From Rickettsiales bacterium (GTDB lineage Bacteria; Pseudomonadota; Alphaproteobacteria; Rickettsiales; UBA1997), in the NCBI GenBank assembly GCA_947505885.1, contig CANNMN010000033.1, positions 1-9,713 on the forward strand: 9,713 nt of DNA. The letters are read 5' to 3'. A model generated the notes under the pieces. The model did no database searches, was not told the DNA's origin, and saw nothing but the letters and a program-made list of their open reading frames with translations. Of this stretch, positions 1 to 5,946 are shown in pieces. Positions within the stretch are counted from its first letter, which is position 1, and every line of letters begins with the position of its first letter. The position numbers were made by a program, and so were the translations under genes.

Positions 1-1
1 A

Positions 2-73
2 ATTGACGGCAAAACACCTTACGAAAAATTGCTTGAATACTTTGATCCAAAAACCAAAAACACCACCACGTAA
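2..73 (+). CDS. Transposase / integrase-core protein, C-terminal end only
   Basis: The reading frame is open from the window edge to TAA at 71-73 and gives 23 residues beginning IDGKTPYEKLLEYF and ending in KTKNTTT. A [G/D]GKTPYE-L segment close to the C-terminus is typical of DDE integrase-core transposases of the IS3/IS481 type, where it follows the last catalytic glutamate. That is family knowledge; the catalytic residues themselves lie outside the window. No terminal inverted repeat could be recognised with confidence downstream, so the element's right end is not placed. Because only the tail is visible, the family (IS3, IS481 or a related integrase) and whether the gene is intact cannot be settled. 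It sits just upstream of the ankyrin-repeat gene, which fits an accessory region shaped by transposition. Confidence 0.5.
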   Translation: MDGKTPYEKLLEYFDPKTKNTTT

Positions 74-312
74 ATTCGCGTGAAAACATTTTGGTTGTGT
101 AAACAACGCGACCAATTCTTACAAGTTAATGATGCTTTGAACAGCGCACAAATTCCTCACCAATCATCGTCAGGGCGATTAGCGGCATCAAGCGATGTCA
201 CTAAACGCGGAATCAATCTCCTGCAAAACTATAACCTTATCTCAAAAACCCTGCTGTATAGAATAATCAGACAACTTCTAGCCAAAGAAATGAAGCGGGC
301 ATGGATATTGGT
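74..312. other. Intergenic stretch between the transposase end and the ankyrin gene, no convincing gene
   Basis: A GTG-initiated frame on the + strand (80-316, 78 codons) begins 7 bp after the transposase stop and runs into the end of the ankyrin gene on the other strand. Its translation shows no recognisable motif, there is no clear ribosome-binding site, and it may simply be the non-coding tail of the insertion element. A weak hairpin-like sequence (GTTGT, GTAA loop, ACAAC) occurs near 94-107. Bases 135-161 resemble 1672-1698 on the other side of the ankyrin gene (see the repeat entries). Confidence 0.4.
135..161 (+). repeat. Imperfect direct repeat, left copy (partner 1672-1698)
   Basis: This 27-nt stretch matches 1672-1698 at 22 of 27 positions, including an uninterrupted 13-nt core CACAAATTCCTCA (147-159 and 1684-1696). 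The two copies lie on either side of the ankyrin-repeat gene in the same orientation, about 1.54 kb apart. The similarity falls away on both sides. It could be a relic of a dispersed element or of a duplication that framed the gene. A chance match in AT-rich DNA is not excluded. Confidence 0.4.
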
Positions 313-1503
313 TTAACTAACAATGCAAGGCCCAGCTTGCCCTTTCATTCGTGCCGCTGATGCGGGACTTATTTCTGTTCTTGGATGATCTATTCTGTCT
401 TTCCGTAACTCGGCAACAACAAGCGAGTCCTTCAATTTTGGGATACCGCTTTCATCCTTACCGCTATCAATAATTTTTGTTATTAATTTGTGGAAATCTT
501 CTTGGTTTAGTCTTCTCACGGGGCCTAAGGCATTTTCATCTCCAAGACCAGAATGAATGACCAAAGATGTTGATTGAAAAACCAATTCAGTAACAAGATC
601 GTTTCTTGCCAATGCTTCTTCCCTAGCGCCTTGATGGTTCAACAAGTCAAAAAATCTCTGATTTGCCGAAATCTTCACTTCATTTTGTGCGGCACCTGAA
701 TCAGTCAAATATCTGACATGCCAAGACTTGAGATCTTTGAGAGTCTTATACGCCTCAAGACCAGCCCCTAAAATATCATTATTTTCTTGGTTTATTTTGT
801 TGTCGGGATTTCTTTGGTTGAAACTTTCAATGATTGAATTTCTGAGTTCTTTGTCAGGAAGTTCTTTATCAGGAATGATAACCGCCAGAAGGAACGAGAC
901 TTCTTTGTTTAAATTTCGAAGTGCTGGATGTCTCAATTGATCCTGCACTGCTTGCCAATCTGCACCATCGCGAGATAGAAAAGCTAAAACGGTTTCTGCG
1001 TGGCCATTTTGAGCAGCAACTATCAAAGCCGTGACACCATTTGATGCTGCTGGGTTAGCATCAGCTCCTCGAGCCAATAATTCAGCAACGGTTTTGGTGT
1101 GGCCCTTTTGAGCAGCAACCATCAAAGCCGTGCCACCATGAGATGCTCTTGCGTTAAAATCAGCTCCTTTAGCCAATAATTCAGCAACGGTTTGGGTGTG
1201 GCCATCTTGAGCAGCAACCATCAAAGCCGTGGCACCATTTGATGCTGCTCGGTTAACATTAGCTCCTAGGGCCAATAATTTAGCAACGGTTTCTGTGTGG
1301 CCATTTTGAGCAGCAACCATCAAAGCCGTGACGCCATTAAAATTTCTTCCGTCAACATCAGCTCCTCGATCCAATAATTCAGCAACGGCTTGGGTTAATC
1401 CATCTCTATCCCGAACTTCCCCCCGAGGATCTTGTGCGGCCGCGATTAGTAGTAGTGAATTTAAGTGTTCTTTTAAGGCAGAAGAGCTATGGGTAGATTT
1501 CAT
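313..1503 (-). CDS. Ankyrin-repeat protein with an unrecognised C-terminal region
   Basis: This 396-residue protein begins at ATG 1501-1503 and ends at TAA 313-315. Residues 17-54 form a degenerate first ankyrin repeat. Residues 56-154 are three near-identical 33-residue repeats with the diagnostic pattern G-TALMVAAQ-GHT-TVAELLA-GAD-N, and 155-187 is a diverging last repeat. About 210 residues follow that match no domain I know; they are charged, contain a duplicated PDKEL, and end in a small basic tail. No signal peptide or membrane segment is visible. Ankyrin repeats bind proteins, and in intracellular bacteria such proteins are often secreted effectors, so a host-directed role is possible but only inferred. 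No Shine-Dalgarno sequence precedes the ATG. On the - strand TTGGTT (1572-1567) and AATAAT (1550-1545), 16 bp apart, could be its promoter. Its neighbours are a transposase fragment and a gene-poor stretch, so horizontal acquisition is plausible. Confidence 0.9.
   Translation of the reverse strand: MKSTHSSSALKEHLNSLLLIAAAQDPRGEVRDRDGLTQAVAELLDRGADVDGRNFNGVTALMVAAQNGHTETVAKLLALGANVNRAASNGATALMVAAQDGHTQTVAELLAKGADFNARASHGGTALMVAAQKGHTKTVAELLARGADANPAASNGVTALIVAAQNGHAETVLAFLSRDGADWQAVQDQLRHPALRNLNKEVSFLLAVIIPDKELPDKELRNSIIESFNQRNPDNKINQENNDILGAGLEAYKTLKDLKSWHVRYLTDSGAAQNEVKISANQRFFDLLNHQGAREEALARNDLVTELVFQSTSLVIHSGLGDENALGPVRRLNQEDFHKLITKIIDSGKDESGIPKLKDSLVVAELRKDRIDHPRTEISPASAARMKGQAGPCIVS
845..874. 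repeat. 15-bp tandem duplication inside the ankyrin gene
   Basis: AGTTCTTTGTCAGGA (845-859) is followed immediately by AGTTCTTTATCAGGA (860-874), 14 of 15 identical. On the coding strand it encodes PDKELPDKEL in the region after the ankyrin repeats. The reading frame is preserved, which points to a recent replication-slippage duplication. Confidence 0.85.
943..1338 (-). repeat. Tandem 99-bp repeats encoding ankyrin repeats
   Basis: Four consecutive 99-bp units encode ankyrin repeats 2-5. The sequence GAGCAGCAAC (+ strand) recurs at 1011, 1110, 1209 and 1308, exactly 99 bp apart, each time leading into ATCAAAGCCGTG with one or two changes. The three units at the N-terminal side are closely alike at nucleotide level; the unit nearest 943 diverges. 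Such similarity suggests recent unit duplication or gene conversion and makes the array prone to copy-number change. Confidence 0.9.
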
Positions 1504-2030
1504 AAAGATTTAATGACGAACTTGAGTTAAACTGTAAGGAATTAATTATTGTTTTTGAGTGTCAGTAACCAACCTTAAAACTTTTTTGCTCTAGAGATTG
1601 CGACTGCAACAAATCGAAAAATAAAACACAAAGATTAATTTTTTACGAAGCAGAAAAAGTATCGAAGAACACTCTGAGCAACCCACAAATTCCTCAACAC
1701 GTAACTGAGATTTTTTAAATTTTCCAAATCCAAAAAATCTCTTTAGTTTTCACTGTAATTCTCGCGCAAGATCAGCAGATATTCTAGCCGACTTTGTTAC
1801 TTTTAGGGCTCTTTGTGAATGATTGTGGATGTAAGGCGCGATCATCCCTTGTTTATGAATTATAAAAAGATTCGAGATTACGAATAAAATGTTGAGTGGG
1901 TTTTAAGCATTAGCTCTAGAGCTCCAGGAAAAAAAATGGCATGCTGCATTGGTTAAGCCAGCTTCTCTTCTCACAATGAATAGTCTGTTTGGGGGGATAA
2001 TTGGACGGGGTTGGAGCCGGCAAAAGATTC
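1504..2030. other. Gene-poor region upstream of the ankyrin gene and the tRNA
   Basis: No gene is supported here. On the - strand a short frame at 1845-1750 encodes 31 residues (starts MIAPYIHNHSQ, ends ARELQ) and has a locally protein-like look, but it has no usable ribosome-binding site and I do not recognise it. A + strand frame ending at TAA 1717-1719 runs through the 1672-1698 repeat copy and is also unrecognised. Other structure: an AT-rich inverted repeat (GAGATTTTTT at 1707-1716 with AAAAAATCTC at 1732-1741, 15-nt loop) and a 12-bp perfect palindrome AGCTCTAGAGCT at 1912-1923. The region may be decayed coding sequence plus the control region of the tRNA and ribosomal-protein genes. 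Confidence 0.4.
1672..1698 (+). repeat. Imperfect direct repeat, right copy (partner 135-161)
   Basis: This is the second copy of the 27-nt repeat, sharing the 13-nt core CACAAATTCCTCA at 1684-1696 and 22 of 27 positions overall with the left copy. It lies about 170 bp upstream of the ankyrin gene's start codon, so together the two copies bracket that gene. Confidence 0.4.
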
Positions 2031-2058
2031 TTGCAAAAGATAAGTCTCTACCTAGGTT
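2031..2058 (+). promoter_or_regulatory. Candidate promoter of the CAU tRNA
   Basis: TTGCAA (2031-2036) resembles a -35 box and is followed after 16 bp by TAGGTT (2053-2058), placed as a -10 box. Transcription would start around 2065, shortly before the tRNA 5' end at 2084, a reasonable distance for a tRNA leader. The -10 match to TATAAT is only 3 of 6. What supports it is that the same hexamer at the same 16-bp spacing follows a perfect TTGACA upstream of parA. A CG-rich stretch (GCGGCGCCC, 2059-2067) lies just after the -10; such discriminators occur in stringently controlled stable-RNA promoters. Confidence 0.4.
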
Positions 2059-2083
2059 GCGGCGCCCTTTTATCACAAGGTTG

Positions 2084-2160
2084 GGGATTATAGCTCAGTT
2101 GGTTAGAGCAGGATGCTCATAACGTCTTGGTCGTAGGTTCGAGTCCTACTGATCCCACCA
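2084..2160 (+). tRNA. tRNA with CAU anticodon (probably tRNA-Ile2, or elongator tRNA-Met)
   Basis: The 77-nt sequence folds as a full cloverleaf: acceptor GGGATTA (2084-2090) with TGATCCC (2150-2156), D stem GCTC/GAGC, anticodon stem GGATG/CGTCT around the loop CTCATAA (anticodon CAT at 2118-2120), variable TGGTC, T stem GTAGG/CCTAC around TTCGAGT, discriminator A and an encoded CCA. The G1-C72 pair and the lack of three G-C pairs at the base of the anticodon stem rule out initiator tRNA-Met. From memory, the A26, the G27-U43 wobble pair and the TGGTC variable loop resemble Escherichia coli tRNA-Ile2, whose C34 is converted to lysidine by TilS so that it reads AUA. The elongator Met alternative cannot be excluded by eye. 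It lies 74 bp upstream of rpmI and may share its transcript. Confidence 0.93.
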
Positions 2161-2234
2161 GCTTACCCGAAATATTTGATTCCCTGGTCCCCAAGTGACG
2201 TAAGTCCACCTAGGTTTCTGCAATAATAAAAAAC
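2161..2234 (+). promoter_or_regulatory. Leader between the tRNA and rpmI, with a repeated CCTAGGTT motif
   Basis: The 74-nt gap contains TAAGTCCACCTAGGTT (2201-2216), which closely matches TAAGTCTCTACCTAGGTT (2041-2058) upstream of the tRNA. The copy ends in the same TAGGTT hexamer proposed as a -10 box, but no acceptable -35 lies 16-18 bp upstream of it. A small hairpin, GTGAC (2195-2199), GTAA loop, GTCCAC (2204-2209, one bulged C), overlaps the motif. In several bacteria L20 represses its own operon through the rpmI leader; no L20-binding pseudoknot is recognisable here. The rpmI ATG has no clear Shine-Dalgarno sequence. Confidence 0.3.
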
Positions 2235-2438
2235 ATGCCAAAAGTAAAAACAAACAGTAGCGCTAAGAAGCGCTTCAAAGTCACCGGCACAGGAAAGATT
2301 CTGCACAAGCAGGCCGGCAAGCGACACAATCTCGGCAGAAAAAGTCAGAGAAGAATTCGTAATCTCCGCAAAAGCGCAGTGCTTTCAGAGGGCCATACAG
2401 CCAGTGTTCTGAAGTTCAAAATGCCTTATAACCGCTAA
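2235..2438 (+). CDS. rpmI: Large ribosomal subunit protein bL35
   Basis: This 67-residue basic protein begins MPKVKTNSSAKKRFKVTGTG, the standard bL35 N-terminus (PK-KT-S-AKKRF--TG-GK). It continues with HNLGRKS--R-R-LRK, also a family signature. Length is normal for bL35 (about 64-67). It binds 23S rRNA in the 50S subunit and lies 10 bp upstream of rplT, the order conserved across bacteria. The usual upstream partner infC is absent from this locus and a tRNA gene stands in its place. The start is certain from conservation, although the preceding bases are A-rich rather than a Shine-Dalgarno match. Confidence 0.98.
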   Translation: MPKVKTNSSAKKRFKVTGTGKILHKQAGKRHNLGRKSQRRIRNLRKSAVLSEGHTASVLKFKMPYNR

Positions 2439-2448
2439 TTAGAATAAC

Positions 2449-2808
2449 ATGAGTCGTGTAAAAAAAGCTGTCACAAAAAAAGCCAGACACAAAAAGATTT
2501 TAAAGATGGCCAAAGGCTATCGCGGTCGCGCCAAGAGCTGTTTCCGCGTAGCAATCCAGAAAGTTGAAAAAGCATTACAATATGCTTATCGCGATCGCAA
2601 AGTTAGAAAAAGAGATTTTCGCGGTTTGTGGATTCAGCGCATTAACGCTGCGGTTCGTGAGCATGATATGATTTATTCTCGCTTCATCAGCGGATTGAAA
2701 GCTGCTCACATCGATCTTGATCGCAAAGTACTTTCTGACCTTGCTATTCGTGAGCCAGAAGCTTTCGCACAAATCGTTGAAAAAGCTAAAAAAGCTCTAG
2801 TCGCTTAA
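2449..2808 (+). CDS. rplT: Large ribosomal subunit protein bL20
   Basis: This 119-residue protein starts [19 protein letters not shown] and carries the bL20 signature [24 protein letters not shown], followed by [20 protein letters not shown] (residues about 46-69), family hallmarks. Length is normal (117-120). bL20 binds 23S rRNA early in 50S assembly and in many bacteria represses its own operon. Its stop TAA (2806-2808) shares a base with the ATG of the following membrane-protein gene (TAATG), which implies translational coupling. Confidence 0.98.
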   Translation: MSRVKKAVTKKARHKKILKMAKGYRGRAKSCFRVAIQKVEKALQYAYRDRKVRKRDFRGLWIQRINAAVREHDMIYSRFISGLKAAHIDLDRKVLSDLAIREPEAFAQIVEKAKKALVA

Positions 2809-3209
2809 TGAAGCTCTACAACGTTCTCGTTAAAAGAAATCCAGCTGGGAAAATCGAAGATATTATCCTGATGAAGGATGGGTTTTCCTGGTTGGCATTT
2901 TTTTTTAACGGGCTTTGGTTCCTGTATTATCGGATGTGGAAAGAGTTTTTCGTTTTGATCCTTGTCAATGCTGCTTTTATTTTTTTTGCCAAGATCTCTT
3001 CGAATTTTGACCGAGTTTTACTTGAAACAGCCTTCATTTTCATGATTGCGCTTAATGCCAATTATTGGCGCGCAGAACATTTGAAGAAAAAAAGTTATGA
3101 GTTGGTTGGCATAGTTTTTGGCGCCAATCGCATTGATGCTAAGCTGCATTTTGTCGATGGTCTTGACGAAGAATTTGATGAGGCGATTCTTAATCCAAAG
3201 ATAGCGTAA
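2808..3209 (+). CDS. DUF2628-type small membrane protein
   Basis: This 133-residue protein opens with a short soluble part ([19 protein letters not shown]) and then has the FSW-AFFFNGLWFLYYRMW motif (residues about 26-44). That aromatic, glycine-containing pattern is typical of DUF2628 proteins. Further hydrophobic segments follow at about 46-62 and 70-86, then AN-WR--HL-KK-YELVG and an acidic tail. It therefore probably sits in the inner membrane with two or three spans. The family's function is unknown. Its ATG overlaps the rplT stop by one base, so it is very likely co-translated with bL20, and it is followed after 9 bp by the MidA-family gene. The pairing with ribosomal genes may reflect genome compaction rather than a shared function. 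Confidence 0.8.
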   Translation: MKLYNVLVKRNPAGKIEDIILMKDGFSWLAFFFNGLWFLYYRMWKEFFVLILVNAAFIFFAKISSNFDRVLLETAFIFMIALNANYWRAEHLKKKSYELVGIVFGANRIDAKLHFVDGLDEEFDEAILNPKIA

Positions 3210-3218
3210 TTATCTGCT

Positions 3219-4238
3219 GTGAAAATTTCTCACTTCATGCACAAGGCCTTATTCGACAAGGATAATGGCTATTATCGCACTAAAAATCCCATCGGCAAAG
3301 ATTCTGATTTTATCACCTCTCCCGAGATTTCTCAGACTTTTGGCGAGTTGCTTGCTGCATATTTATTGCAAATTTTTTCCACGCAAAAAGGCAAAATTTC
3401 TCTAGTCGAAATGGGCGCTGGTAGAGGTGTTTTATTTTTTGATATTCTGAGTTCGATAAAAAAATTAGCAGAAAAAAATAATGCTTTGGCCATTGATTTT
3501 CTTAATCGTACGACATTCCACATCGTCGAAATCAACGAGATCTTAAAAAAAATTCAGCAGGATAAATTGTCTTCGGCGTTATTGCCGCGCCGTGCTTGCG
3601 ATGACAAAGAGATAGAGATTAAGTGGCACGAAAAATTTGAAGATTTTCTACAAGAGGCCGATCAGATATTTTTTTTCTCCAACGAGCTTTTTGATTGCTT
3701 TCCAATCGATCAATTCGTGAATACCGACATCGGCTGGTGTGAACGAATGATTGATCGCGAAAGATTTGTTATAAAAAATTTTGATCCAAAAATTCATCAA
3801 TCAATTCAGGAATTAGTTGGCGTTAATGCTCCATTCGGCGCAGTTTTTGAATGTAGCGAGTCAGCAAAATTATTTATGACTCAACTTAGCCAGGCCTTGA
3901 AAATAAATGGTGGAATCGCGATTAATTTTGATTACGGTTATTTTAAAACTGAATTTGCCAACACCCTTCAAGCGGTAAAAAATCATCAAAAAACCGATCC
4001 ACTTAAAACCCCGGGAGAAATTGACCTCACCGCTCATGTTGACTTCGGAGCTCTAGATAAAATTGCTAAAAATTTAGGCCTGAATTCGTCTTTAATAACG
4101 CAGCGCGAATTTTTAATTTCACTTGGAATTGAAGAGCGCAGGAAAAAATTACCCTCCCAAGATTCTGCCATTGATCGCTTAATCGCGCCCGATCAAATGG
4201 GTGAACTTTTCAAATGTCATATTATCTGGAAACAATGA
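3219..4238 (+). CDS. MidA-family SAM-dependent methyltransferase (NDUFAF7-like, DUF185)
   Basis: This 339-residue protein matches the MidA/COG1565 family: MHKALFDKDNGYYR (7-20), then F-TSPEISQTFGELLA (31-46), the SAM-binding motif I VEMGAGRG (63-70), SNELFDCFPIDQF (about 155-167) and a later NFDYGYF near residue 240. Family members usually have E-GPGRG in motif I; here the proline is alanine, a mild deviation. The mitochondrial homologue NDUFAF7 methylates an arginine of a complex I subunit; the bacterial target is not established. The start is GTG at 3219, chosen because it directly precedes the conserved N-terminal helix; the protein is a little short compared with many relatives. It ends at TGA 4236-4238, overlapping the next gene. 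Confidence 0.9.
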   Translation: MKISHFMHKALFDKDNGYYRTKNPIGKDSDFITSPEISQTFGELLAAYLLQIFSTQKGKISLVEMGAGRGVLFFDILSSIKKLAEKNNALAIDFLNRTTFHIVEINEILKKIQQDKLSSALLPRRACDDKEIEIKWHEKFEDFLQEADQIFFFSNELFDCFPIDQFVNTDIGWCERMIDRERFVIKNFDPKIHQSIQELVGVNAPFGAVFECSESAKLFMTQLSQALKINGGIAINFDYGYFKTEFANTLQAVKNHQKTDPLKTPGEIDLTAHVDFGALDKIAKNLGLNSSLITQREFLISLGIEERRKKLPSQDSAIDRLIAPDQMGELFKCHIIWKQ

Positions 4239-5497
4239 TTAACGAAGCTGAAGCATATTTAATCCTAGTTTTATTCCTCCTGGTTTTTGCCTCGCTACTC
4301 TCTTGTTTTGAGACGTCGATTACCGCAGTTTCGCGCGCGCGCATACATCGCTTAGCTAGCGAAGGAGATAAGCGCGCCAAGCATCTGGACCGGATTCTAA
4401 GAGAGCGTGAAAAGGTCGTAAGCGTGATGTTGCTGGCCAATAATGTTGTTAATATTGCAGCATCGGCGATTACAACAAGGGTGGTTTTGAAGTTATTTGG
4501 TGAAGAATGGTTTTTGGTCGCGACGGTTGTTTTGACGATAGCAGTGATAATTTTTAGTGAAATTCTGCCCAAAACAATCGCCATTAAATTTTCAGAAAAA
4601 GTTGCACTGTTTTTTGCGCCGTCGATCCACTTTTTGTTCTTCATTTTTTCGCCGATTGTGGCCGTGATCCAGAGGGTTGTTGATATGATGATCGGAGTAT
4701 TTTTTACCAATGTCGGCAAGAAAACCAAAGAATCAGAATTAGAAGAAATTCGTGATACCGTTGATTTTAAGGCGAAAGAGGGCTCAATCTTCAAATATGA
4801 CAAGGATTTGCTCGACGGCGTTTTGGATTTGTCAGATACTGCAATCAGTGAAATTGTGACGCATCGCAAAGATATTGAGTCGATTGATATCTCTTTGTCG
4901 ATTGCCGAAATTGCAAAACAAGGGGCCGCGACAAATCACACCCGCATTCCTTTGTGGAGAGGAAGTAAAGAAAGTATTGTTGCCGTTCTAAATGTTAGGA
5001 AATTACTACGCGCACTACACTCGCATCGCGGCGATATTGAGAAGTTTGAACTAAGCTCGGTTACCTCAACCCCATGGTTTGTGCCGGCAACTAATAGTTT
5101 GCGCTCGCAACTTTTTGCTTTTCGCAAAAAGAAAAAACATTTTGCTTTGGTCGTTGATGAATATGGATCTTTGCTTGGCCTGATAACACTCGAAGATATT
5201 TTAGAAGAGATTGTTGGCGAAATTAAAGAGGAAGAAGATTCTCGCGGAATCAATATTATTAAAATTAAGTCCGGAGCTTACAAAATAGCAGGCAAGACTT
5301 TGATTCGTGATATTAATAAGAAGCTCGATCTAGAAATTGAGGAAAGCGATGACGCCTATAACCTCGCGGCTTTTGTTATTAACAGCCTAGGCAGAATTCC
5401 AGAAGAAAAAGAGAATTTTGTGATTAATAGCCATAATTTTGAAATTCTTAAAAAACATGGACATGACCTGGTATGGATAAAATGCCGAAAAGTTTGA
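4214..5497 (+). CDS. CorC/HlyC-family membrane protein (DUF21, CBS pair, transporter-associated domain)
   Basis: The protein has up to 427 residues. A DUF21 (CNNM) membrane domain covers about 10-190, with hydrophobic segments near 14-37, 72-92, 100-118 and 133-165 and the signature SEILPKT after the third. A CBS pair follows, ending in DEYGSLLGLITLEDILEE-VGEI (about 312-338), and then a C-terminal CorC/HlyC domain (about 350-425). The family is implicated in Mg2+/Co2+ handling, probably as ion exporters, with the CBS domains binding nucleotides. The older name haemolysin C is misleading. Two starts compete. ATG 4214 has a GGTGA-like site upstream and overlaps midA by 25 bp. ATG 4235 overlaps the midA stop as ATGA, the classic coupling arrangement, and would give 420 residues starting MINEAEAY. 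The downstream tadA overlaps its end. Confidence 0.92.
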   Translation: MSYYLETMINEAEAYLILVLFLLVFASLLSCFETSITAVSRARIHRLASEGDKRAKHLDRILREREKVVSVMLLANNVVNIAASAITTRVVLKLFGEEWFLVATVVLTIAVIIFSEILPKTIAIKFSEKVALFFAPSIHFLFFIFSPIVAVIQRVVDMMIGVFFTNVGKKTKESELEEIRDTVDFKAKEGSIFKYDKDLLDGVLDLSDTAISEIVTHRKDIESIDISLSIAEIAKQGAATNHTRIPLWRGSKESIVAVLNVRKLLRALHSHRGDIEKFELSSVTSTPWFVPATNSLRSQLFAFRKKKKHFALVVDEYGSLLGLITLEDILEEIVGEIKEEEDSRGINIIKIKSGAYKIAGKTLIRDINKKLDLEIEESDDAYNLAAFVINSLGRIPEEKENFVINSHNFEILKKHGHDLVWIKCRKV

Positions 5498-5946
5498 GTA
5501 AAAATAAATTCATGCTGGCAGCGCTAGAACAAGCAAAAATGGCCATCATTGAAGATGAAGTTCCGGTAGGAGCGGTCTTGGTTAAAAATGGAGAAATAAT
5601 TTCCAGCAATTTTAATCGGAATTTATCATTAAAAGACCCAACTGCTCACGCAGAAATTCTAGTAATACGTGAAGCCGCTCAAATTATTCGTTCTCATCGC
5701 CTAGACGATTACGATATTTATGTAACTCTCGAGCCTTGCGCAATGTGTGCCGCGGCAATTTCTTTGGCCAAGATTCGTCGAATTTATTACGCGGCATCCG
5801 ACGTAAAATTTGGCGCAATCGAAAATGGACAAATGATGCGCTCATCTAGCTGTTACCATCGGCCAGAAATCTATTCCGGATTTTGCGCTGAAGAGTCCGC
5901 TCAATTATTAAAAGATTTTTTTAGAGAAAAGCGACGTTTCATATGA
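5473..5946 (+). CDS. tadA: tRNA-specific adenosine deaminase
   Basis: This 157-residue member of the cytidine/deoxycytidylate deaminase fold converts A34 to inosine in the tRNA-Arg(ACG) anticodon, which allows CGN decoding. The zinc site is complete: TAHAE (His59 ligand, Glu61 proton donor) and EPCAMC (Cys89 and Cys92). DVKFGAIENG (about 110-119) matches the family's DPK-GA--NG motif, and EVPVGAVLV (29-37) is the usual N-terminal strand. Length is normal. The start is uncertain: ATG 5473 overlaps the upstream gene by 25 bp, ATG 5482 by 16 bp, and ATG 5512 lies 14 bp past its stop. The conserved domain starts around MLAALEQA (5512), so any of these would give a working enzyme. It is the last gene of the block, followed by a long non-coding stretch. 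Confidence 0.95.
   Translation: MDKMPKSLSKNKFMLAALEQAKMAIIEDEVPVGAVLVKNGEIISSNFNRNLSLKDPTAHAEILVIREAAQIIRSHRLDDYDIYVTLEPCAMCAAAISLAKIRRIYYAASDVKFGAIENGQMMRSSSCYHRPEIYSGFCAEESAQLLKDFFREKRRFI

Noticed and set aside
77..92. Second parS-like sequence (TTCGCGTGAAAAC)
   Set aside because: Only about 10 of 16 positions agree with parS, the palindrome is broken, and it lies at an insertion-element end.
80..316. GTG-initiated 78-codon frame after the transposase
   Set aside because: No motif, no ribosome-binding site, and its end overlaps the stop of the well-supported ankyrin gene on the other strand; more likely part of the insertion-element tail.
943..1338. Regularly spaced repeats considered as a CRISPR array
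   Set aside because: The 99-bp periodicity is in frame and encodes ankyrin repeats; there are no unique spacers.
1707..1741. AT-rich inverted repeat as a terminator
   Set aside because: The loop is 15 nt, the stem is almost all A-T, and no supported gene ends just upstream on either strand.
4222..4869. Long - strand frame opposite the CorC/HlyC gene
   Set aside because: It is a shadow of a clearly conserved + strand gene and its translation is serine/threonine-rich without any motif.
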